NCBI GenBank assembly: GCA_030613285.1
Contig: JAUWME010000025.1
Coordinates: 1 to 12,001, forward strand
DNA length: 12,001 bases
Source of the DNA: Candidatus Zymogenus sp.
Lineage (GTDB): Bacteria > Desulfobacterota > Zymogenia > Zymogenales > Zymogenaceae
Direction of reading: 5' to 3'
Shown here: positions 6,772-12,001 of the stretch, one piece after another
How positions within the stretch are numbered: position 1 is the first letter of the stretch
How the letters are laid out: each line of letters opens with the position of its first letter
Translations under genes and position numbers: made by a program
The notes under the pieces: model-generated
What the model was told of the DNA's origin: nothing
What the model saw: the letters and a program-made list of their open reading frames with translations, nothing else
Database searches by the model: none

Positions 6772-7875
6772 TTACTCTTTTTTTTTCAGAGTAATATTAA
6801 TTTTCAGCTCCTTCATAAAACCTTCTGTCGTTCCCTGTGTCTTGACGGCCTTCATGGTATAGTCCATGAGGTTGTCGGGTATCTCAATGGCTTGGGTTCT
6901 CGAAACGTGAGATAGCGCCCCATCGATGCATGACGAAATGCAGAGGCCGCAACCGATACATTTTTCGGGGTCTGAATATGCTACTTTTTCCACCGAGATC
7001 GCTTTCATGGGGCACACATCCACACACGATTCACAAGCCGTGCACCGATCACCATTGACAACTGCAAAGAGAGAACCCACGGGGCGAAGATCGTAGCGGC
7101 CATGCCTTGTAGCTACTCCCAGCTGGGCGCAGCAGCAAGAACAGCAGTGACAGATTATCCCGATATCGTCTTTTGTATTGGAGGGGATAGAGACAAGCCC
7201 CGCATCGTGGGCATTTTTTACTATCTTCTTTGCTTCCCCTTTCTCGATGGGACGAGACAGCCCCTGCTCCACAAGATACTTTGCCGCATAACCCACCCCA
7301 ATGCAGGTTTCAACGGGACTATCGCACGCCTTTACAATTCTTCTGCATGAGCAATCCCCCACCGAGAGATACTTTGCCTCATCGATATATTTAGAAACGT
7401 GGTCATATGAAACAGCGCCGCTTTCGGGTTTTATCTCCTCCTCTACAGGAAGCACCCTCCCCGGCGGGAGAAAGTTACCTGGGGGAGGGCACCATCCCTC
7501 TTTGAGATACTCGTCCCACAACGATCTGAGTCTCTCTTGATTTAGACCCTCACGGTCGTGCTTAATCGGGTAGTTGTAGATGGTATCAAGGCTGAAGAGC
7601 AAAAACATCCGGGTACCCTTGATGACAAAAGTGTAAACAACCCCCTTATTTGCCATATTTTTTAGGAGTTCTTCGGTTTTTTTCGGCTCAATCCCAGACG
7701 CTTTCGAGATTTCCGAGACAGAAGCGGGCATAAAGGGTATTGTGAGAGACAGCAATGCCTCTTCGGGGGTAAATAGAGTCTCGAGGATTTCCAGAAATCT
7801 GTCTCCCCCCGGAACCCCAGACGGCGCTACGGAAAGTTTATCTCTCAATTTCAGATAATTTTCTCTTTGGTTCAC
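6772..7875 (-). CDS. Multi-cluster 4Fe-4S protein with winged-helix-like N-terminus (copy B)
   Basis: This 367-residue cytoplasmic iron-sulfur protein is a paralogue of the gene at 7876-8988. Residues 30-95 (FTPEEALLSLTIPF, SEISKASG, KGVVYTF) resemble a winged-helix or PCI-like module. A middle cysteine set (C175, C177, C184, C191) is followed by a dense CHCCSCCC cluster (C242-C249) and ATRHGRY, then two ferredoxin 4Fe-4S motifs: C278/C281/C284/C288 and C306/C309/C312/C316. The start is GTG at 7875, directly abutting the TAA of the upstream gene, with AAGGAG 9 nt before it, indicating translational coupling. Genes of this kind are found near acyl-CoA metabolism in anaerobes, so an electron-transfer role in the pathway fed by the two synthetases is likely; no specific reaction can be given. 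The C-terminus is lysine-rich. Confidence 0.85.
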   Translation of the reverse strand: MNQRENYLKLRDKLSVAPSGVPGGDRFLEILETLFTPEEALLSLTIPFMPASVSEISKASGIEPKKTEELLKNMANKGVVYTFVIKGTRMFLLFSLDTIYNYPIKHDREGLNQERLRSLWDEYLKEGWCPPPGNFLPPGRVLPVEEEIKPESGAVSYDHVSKYIDEAKYLSVGDCSCRRIVKACDSPVETCIGVGYAAKYLVEQGLSRPIEKGEAKKIVKNAHDAGLVSIPSNTKDDIGIICHCCSCCCAQLGVATRHGRYDLRPVGSLFAVVNGDRCTACESCVDVCPMKAISVEKVAYSDPEKCIGCGLCISSCIDGALSHVSRTQAIEIPDNLMDYTMKAVKTQGTTEGFMKELKINITLKKKE

Positions 7876-8988
7876 TTATTCTTTCTCCTTGACCGTAAGC
7901 TCTTTTACAAATTCCTCGGCAACACCCCGAACCTTTACCGCCATCTCCGTCCATTCCATGATGCTATTTGGCACATCGGGGGTGGGTGTCTTCTTGATAA
8001 GGGATATTGCGCCATCGGGGCAAGACGATACGCAAAGCCCGCAACCGATACACCTTTCGAGATTAACAGAGGCTATATCATCGACATCTATCGCCTTCAT
8101 GGGACACGTATCTACGCAAGTACCGCAGGCGGTGCAGTCGTCCTGAGAAATTGAGGCGATATAAGCTCCTTTCGGGACAAGGTCGTAACGGCCATGTCTT
8201 GTGGCCACCCCCAGCTGGGCGCAGCAACAGGGGCAGCAGTGGCAAATCAGGTTAATTTCGTCTTTTGTGTTTGACGTAACGGACACAAGGCCAGCATCCA
8301 CTCCCTTTTTGTGAATGGCTTTTGCCTCATCTTTGTCAATAAAGCGCGCCATTTTATGCTCTACCAGAAATTTTGCCTCATAATCAAGTGCCATACAGAC
8401 TTCTGTTGGTGAGTTACAACCACCTACGATTTTCTTGCACGAACACTCACCTACGCTAATATATTTAGCCTCATCTATATACTTATAGACGAGGTCCTGG
8501 GGCAGCACCTCACTTTCCGATGATAAATTTTCTTGAATGGGAAGAACCCTGCTTGTTGGAAAATGTTCGCCTTCTGAATTTATCGCGTCATCCCCTACTA
8601 AACCTTCCTCGGCAAGAAACTCATCGCACAATGATTTAAGTCTCTCATAATCCACGCCCGGAACTTCTGTCATAAGTGGAAACTTAAATAAGGTCCAAGT
8701 GACACCAAAAAGCATAAACATCGGTGTCCCCTTGATCTCAAAGGCGTACACCAGCCCTTTATCCGCCATCTTTGATAGAACTTTTTCTATATCCTCTTCA
8801 TTCGTTCCTGCCCCGCCTGCAATATCGGAAAGGGGGGCAGGCATAAAGGGTAGAATCAGCGCCAGCTCGGCCTCTTCGGGGGTAAAAAGGATTCTTAATA
8901 TCTCAAAAATCTTTTCCCCCTTCGGTATCCCCGTGGGGGTGATGGTCAGTTTCTTGTAGAGCTTTTTATAAACAGAATCTTTGTTCAT
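7876..8988 (-). CDS. Multi-cluster 4Fe-4S protein with winged-helix-like N-terminus (copy A)
   Basis: This 370-residue protein has the same layout as its downstream paralogue: N-terminal winged-helix-like part (residues about 28-95, with FTPEEAELALILPFMP and KGLVYAF), cysteine set C182/C184/C191/C198, the CHCCPCCC cluster (C249-C256) followed by AQLGVATRHGRYDL, and two ferredoxin motifs C285/C288/C291/C295 and C313/C316/C319/C323. The very similar cysteine-rich cores and more divergent middle loops (about 125-165) point to an old tandem duplication. The ATG at 8988 has AAGGT about 10 nt upstream. The 88-bp gap before it is AT-rich with no clear promoter. It could act as an electron carrier or, given the winged-helix-like start, as a redox-responsive protein; neither is shown by sequence alone. 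Confidence 0.85.
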   Translation of the reverse strand: MNKDSVYKKLYKKLTITPTGIPKGEKIFEILRILFTPEEAELALILPFMPAPLSDIAGGAGTNEEDIEKVLSKMADKGLVYAFEIKGTPMFMLFGVTWTLFKFPLMTEVPGVDYERLKSLCDEFLAEEGLVGDDAINSEGEHFPTSRVLPIQENLSSESEVLPQDLVYKYIDEAKYISVGECSCKKIVGGCNSPTEVCMALDYEAKFLVEHKMARFIDKDEAKAIHKKGVDAGLVSVTSNTKDEINLICHCCPCCCAQLGVATRHGRYDLVPKGAYIASISQDDCTACGTCVDTCPMKAIDVDDIASVNLERCIGCGLCVSSCPDGAISLIKKTPTPDVPNSIMEWTEMAVKVRGVAEEFVKELTVKEKE

Positions 8989-9076
8989 TACTTATCTACC
9001 TTAAAGTTTGTTTCTATTATTTTAAATGAGGAATACCCTTATATATGCGGTAACTACATTCGATAATATTTTAAGT

Positions 9077-10801
9077 TCAAAGTCTCTCTTTAAGCACCCT
9101 CTTAAGCACCTTTCCAGCGCCACTCACCGGCAACTCGTCGATGAAATGCACCTCCCGAATTTGCTTGTAAGGGGCGACTTGCTTATTTACAAATTCCATC
9201 ATCTCATCAGCTGTGGCTTTGACATCCGCCTTAAGCTGAATAAATGCCACGGGGATTTCCCCGCCCTTTTCTGCCTTTTTGCCCACAACGGCGCACTGAA
9301 CCACCTTCGGGTTTGCAAATAGCAGCTCCTCAAGCTCTCTCGGATAGACGTTGTATCCTTTATAGATAATAAGGTCTTTTTTCCTGTCGGTAATATAAAA
9401 ATATCCATCTTCGTCCTCGTAGCCGATGTCGCCTGTGAAAAGCCAGCCGTCTTTAAGGGTGGCCTTGGTTTCATCGGCCCTGTTCCAGTAGCCTCCCATA
9501 CATTGAGGCCCTTTGATGCATAGCTCCCCCTCCTCTCCCTGGGGAAGAACCTCGCCGCTCTTTACGTCAACGACTTTCATAAAAGTATCAAAAACCGGCA
9601 GCCCCACCGATCCCGCTTTCGAGGCCTCCCTGCTGGGTGGATTCATAGTGGCCATGCCGGTTACCTCGGTAAGCCCGTATCCTTCGCAAACCACTCCTGA
9701 AAATGCATTGAGCATTTTCTCCAAGACGGGAACAGGCAGCGGTGCCGCTGCTGATACCGCAAACTTGATTCGGGACATATCGACCTTTTTAAACTCCGGG
9801 TCTTCAAGCAACGGGATGTAGAGCTGGGGAGCGCCCCCCATTATATCGGCCTCATATTTATCCACCGCACGGATATATTCCACTGCATCAAGGCGGGGAA
9901 AAACGATCATCGTCATGGCGCTGTAGATTGGGAAATTGAGATACCCGATGGAACCCATGACATGAAACCAAGGAACCACAACAAGAACCGTCATCCTCTC
10001 AATCATCGGTCTTTCTATATCGATATCTATGTCTTCTATCTCCTCTTTCATGGGGGTCATGTCGTGGGATATGATCCCGTTTTCATAGATTACATCACCA
10101 CCGCCAAACCAGTGGGCGATCTGAAGTACGTTGGCAACGACATTGTAGTGGGTCATCACAACCCCCTTGGAAAGTCCTGTTGTGCCGCCGGTATATCCCA
10201 GATGGGCGATGTCCTTTTTTGGGTTGATGTTCACGTTGATTGGGTCTTCGCTACCGTCATTTAAGAGGTTAAGGAAGTCTTCCCCCTTTTTGATGGGAGA
10301 TTTTTTAAGCATCTTTAGGGGAGCCGATACGGGGGGGTAGTTGTCGGGCATGGTGGTTACGATGTGGTTTTTGATCTTTGTCTTTTTTAAGATATTTTCT
10401 ATCGATCCCGAAAGCAAGTCGAGGGTAATCAGGATTTCGGCGCCAGAATCATTCAGCTGATATTCAATCTCCCGCTCCACCATTAACGGCGAGCAGGGCA
10501 CAAATACGGCGCCGATCTTCATCATGGCGTAGTAGGCAATGGCAAACTGGGGGCAGTTGGGAAGATGTACAGCCACCCTGTCCCCTTTCTTTACACCCCG
10601 TTTCAAAAGACCGTTGGCAAACCGTGTGGATAGGGTGTCCAATTCCCTGTAAGTAATCTCAATTCCCATAAATCTTAACGCCACCATATCGGGAAACTTG
10701 GTGGCTGTGGAGGTCAAAATCTTATGAACAGGAATATCAGGGTAATTTAACGACCTTGGTCTACCTTTCGGCCAAGAAGAATAGTTTTTTGGCGCTTCCA
10801 T
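9077..10801 (-). CDS. Acyl-CoA synthetase (AMP-binding) with acidic insertion
   Basis: This is a 574-residue AMP-forming acyl-CoA ligase. Motifs in order: ATP loop YTGGTTGLSKG (203-213), PWFHVMG (277-283), YGLTE (375-379), FTGDIG (455-460), hinge DRKKDLI (472-478), and the catalytic lysine K564 in SGAGK. Between the ATP loop and PWFH lies a segment about 30 residues longer than in the sister enzyme (residues about 236-270), rich in Glu/Asp, including EEIEDIDIDIE. The ATG at 10801 follows GAGGAG at 7-8 nt. The gene lies 92 bp after the V4R gene and 88 bp before the iron-sulfur genes. Together with the other synthetase it suggests activation of more than one organic acid, or of one substrate at two stages. 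Substrate not identifiable. Confidence 0.92.
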   Translation of the reverse strand: MEAPKNYSSWPKGRPRSLNYPDIPVHKILTSTATKFPDMVALRFMGIEITYRELDTLSTRFANGLLKRGVKKGDRVAVHLPNCPQFAIAYYAMMKIGAVFVPCSPLMVEREIEYQLNDSGAEILITLDLLSGSIENILKKTKIKNHIVTTMPDNYPPVSAPLKMLKKSPIKKGEDFLNLLNDGSEDPINVNINPKKDIAHLGYTGGTTGLSKGVVMTHYNVVANVLQIAHWFGGGDVIYENGIISHDMTPMKEEIEDIDIDIERPMIERMTVLVVVPWFHVMGSIGYLNFPIYSAMTMIVFPRLDAVEYIRAVDKYEADIMGGAPQLYIPLLEDPEFKKVDMSRIKFAVSAAAPLPVPVLEKMLNAFSGVVCEGYGLTEVTGMATMNPPSREASKAGSVGLPVFDTFMKVVDVKSGEVLPQGEEGELCIKGPQCMGGYWNRADETKATLKDGWLFTGDIGYEDEDGYFYITDRKKDLIIYKGYNVYPRELEELLFANPKVVQCAVVGKKAEKGGEIPVAFIQLKADVKATADEMMEFVNKQVAPYKQIREVHFIDELPVSGAGKVLKRVLKERL

Positions 10802-10893
10802 CTGGTATCTCCTCGTTTTGGTTTATGGGATGTGCAAAATTTGAGACCGGAAACAGATTTGCTTTCTGTGATTATCTTTCTTTCGAAGCAATC

Positions 10894-11505
10894 CTATTCT
10901 ATTTCTGTCAGAACGTGATAACAGGTATCGTCGCCCATGGCCTTGCACTTTATCTCCTTAACAATATAGACCCCCTTTCCGTATGACCAGTCGGTAAGAT
11001 ATTGGAAGGAGCCTACAAATCCCAAGCAGATGGGCCTCTCGGAATCATAGGGCGCACAGGTAGTGCAGTTAAAGCAGTCGTATTCTACACCCCCGTCTTC
11101 AGTTATTACAATCTTTCCCTTGCCGGAGACAGCACTAAAAAATTCCATGGATTTTCGAAACTTTTCGTCCGGAGCAAGATCCATAAAGGAGTCCAAAATA
11201 TGGCCCTTCTCCACAACGTATTTGGCCGTGATATATCCCATCCTCCTCCAGAGGCTCAACGCAGCCTTTAGTCCCAGGGTATTTACCACCTCGGTGTAAA
11301 TCATTGTCCGAGCGTCCTCGGTCATGCACGGTTCCCAGTCGTATTCCGGGGGGGTCTCGTAGACATCAGACTGACCGATATTTCTGAAGATAATCTTGGC
11401 GCCGTTATACCCCATTATTTCCTGAAGGGCATCGATGTGTCCCCTGACGGTCATATTTGTGGCCATCTCCACATCACTGCTTTTTTTGTCAGTTTTGTCC
11501 GGCAT
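10894..11505 (-). CDS. V4R-domain protein (4-vinyl-reductase/hydrocarbon-binding-like)
   Basis: This 203-residue cytoplasmic protein carries a V4R domain, a small-molecule-binding fold found in BchJ-like proteins and in the sensor part of XylR/DmpR-type regulators. The C-terminal half shows the cysteine signature: C144, C147 and C150, then C160 with LGFVGSFQYL, then KEIKCKAMGDDTCYHV with C187 and C195. The N-terminal half is mainly helical (RGHIDALQEIMGYNGAKIIF). No DNA-binding or output domain is attached. The ATG at 11505 has GAGGTG 4 nt upstream. It is the first gene of the minus-strand operon, directly behind a promoter/operator. A role in binding an aromatic or acyl substrate, or an Fe/Zn site on the cysteines, is inference from the family. 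Confidence 0.8.
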   Translation of the reverse strand: MPDKTDKKSSDVEMATNMTVRGHIDALQEIMGYNGAKIIFRNIGQSDVYETPPEYDWEPCMTEDARTMIYTEVVNTLGLKAALSLWRRMGYITAKYVVEKGHILDSFMDLAPDEKFRKSMEFFSAVSGKGKIVITEDGGVEYDCFNCTTCAPYDSERPICLGFVGSFQYLTDWSYGKGVYIVKEIKCKAMGDDTCYHVLTEIE

Positions 11506-11523
11506 ATTTCACCTCATAGTCTA

Positions 11524-11553
11524 AATTGTTAAGCGTGTCCGATATTAACAATT
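11524..11553. promoter_or_regulatory. Perfect 9-bp inverted repeat overlapping the promoter; likely repressor operator
   Basis: AATTGTTAA (11524-11532) and TTAACAATT (11545-11553) are exact reverse complements with a 12-nt centre. The right arm covers the predicted -10 box and the left arm lies around the start of transcription, a typical position for a dimeric repressor such as a TetR-family regulator of acyl-CoA metabolism. The regulator is not encoded in the window. Confidence 0.5.
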
Positions 11554-11569
11554 CTAAACAGGACTGCAA
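11542..11569 (-). promoter_or_regulatory. Predicted sigma70-type promoter of the V4R/acyl-CoA synthetase operon
   Basis: Read on the minus strand, TTGCAG (plus 11564-11569) serves as a -35-like box, followed by a 16-nt spacer and TAATAT (plus 11542-11547) as -10. Transcription would start near 11535, leaving a leader of about 30 nt with GAGGTG before the ATG at 11505. Match by eye to the sigma70 consensus; not tested. Confidence 0.5.
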
Positions 11570-11767
11570 CGCCATCATTAATGTTTCCGGATTGTCTGTC
11601 TGAATGGTTTTTCCGATAATGCAAAGGACCTTTAATTTCTATTGTTATCAAAAATCAGGGAGAATATCAAGCATTTCCTTCGTCTCACCACAGAAAAATT
11701 TCCGTTTTCCAAAGGTTTGGAGATTCTTTTGTAGGATAAGGTGAACAAAATGGCTGCTTACTTGATG

Positions 11768-11799
11768 ATTAAGGAGCTTTAGGGACGTGGCAATCTCAA
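11768..11799. repeat. Degenerate copy of a dispersed GACGTGGCAATCTC-type intergenic repeat
   Basis: GGAGCTTTAGGGACGTGGCA followed by ATCTCA resembles the family of dispersed bacterial repeats that read GAGCGAAGCGACGTGGCAAT followed by CTC, which are common in intergenic DNA. The right part matches closely; the left part is diverged. Recognition is from memory of the repeat, not from a search. Confidence 0.35.
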
Positions 11800-11898
11800 T
11801 ATGCTTTTGTGTTATGATAGAGTTTCTTACACCTCTCTTTGGTTGGGTTTAAAAAATACCAAGTTTCTAATTTCAGCAGAGTTTGGTAATTTATTGGT

Positions 11899-11918
11899 TT
11901 TTCTGAAATATCAGAAAA
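11899..11918. repeat. 8-bp inverted repeat with 4-nt centre in AT-rich intergenic DNA
   Basis: TTTTCTGA (11899-11906) and TCAGAAAA (11911-11918) are exact reverse complements around AATA. A second AT-only dyad, AAAATAT/ATATTTT (11915-11930), overlaps its right edge. This could be an operator or promoter region for a gene beyond the right end, or simply an AT-rich hairpin. Confidence 0.35.
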
Positions 11919-12001
11919 TATAAATATTTTTGTATTAGACGTTCTAAATCAGGTAAGAGAAAAACACTACTAACCCCGTCCGATGTTGGGTCGACCCACG
12001 G

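Larger units (their letters stand above)
11506..12001. other. Intergenic region without a supportable gene
   Basis: This 496-bp, AT-rich stretch holds the operon promoter and operator near its left end, a degenerate dispersed repeat, the inverted repeats near 11900 and a 12-bp perfect palindrome TGGGTCGACCCA (11987-11998) at the window edge. A minus-strand frame is open for about 65 codons between roughly 11655 and 11850, but it has no usable start or ribosome-binding site. I see no tRNA or other RNA gene. Confidence 0.6.

Noticed and set aside
11655..11850. Minus-strand open frame of about 65 codons
   Set aside because: No start codon or ribosome-binding site near its beginning, and part of it coincides with the degenerate dispersed repeat that reads as EIATSL-like codons.
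1..12001. CRISPR array, tRNA, rRNA or insertion sequence
   Set aside because: I found no regularly spaced direct repeats, cloverleaf-like sequence, transposase motifs or terminal inverted repeats in the window.

Overview
The window looks like part of a strictly anaerobic, sulfur-metabolising and organic-acid-activating bacterium, most plausibly from the Desulfobacterota (Deltaproteobacteria) or a relative. This is inferred from gene content (a polysulfide/thiosulfate-reductase-type molybdoenzyme, several multi-cluster ferredoxin proteins, tandem acyl-CoA synthetases and an apparent selenoprotein), not from a phylogenetic marker.

Left half, plus strand (1-4210): a tightly packed operon. It holds the C-terminal part of a molybdopterin oxidoreductase catalytic subunit, a four-cluster ferredoxin subunit, an NrfD/PsrC membrane quinone subunit, two consecutive half-size YeeE/YedE (sulfur/thiosulfate transporter) proteins, and an exported rhodanese-like protein. 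The operon ends at a strong hairpin plus T-run terminator at 4237-4292. The second YeeE half is interrupted by an in-frame TGA exactly where the family has the cysteine of its CPGT motif. A two-part hairpin with a GGUC apical loop starts 8 nt after this TGA. I read the gene as one 199-residue selenocysteine protein (3005-3604), not two ORFs. The rhodanese lacks the catalytic cysteine (Asp in its place) but ends in a Pro/Gly-rich tail with a penultimate Cys. Together the genes suggest periplasmic reduction of a sulfur compound coupled to movement of sulfur across the membrane by a Cys/Sec transporter pair.

Middle (4211-5077): a terminator, a stand-alone minus-strand GNAT acetyltransferase, and a short stretch that may be a decayed coding tail.

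Right half, minus strand (11505 down to 5078): a second operon, read right to left. It encodes a V4R-domain protein, an AMP-forming acyl-CoA synthetase, two tandem paralogous iron-sulfur proteins with winged-helix-like N-termini, and a second acyl-CoA synthetase. A plausible sigma70-type promoter overlapped by a perfect 9-bp inverted repeat (11524-11553) precedes it, which suggests repressor control. The likely theme is activation of a fatty or aromatic acid to its CoA thioester with associated electron transfer. Positions 11506-12001 hold no gene I can support, only the promoter/operator, further inverted repeats and what looks like a degenerate copy of a dispersed intergenic repeat.
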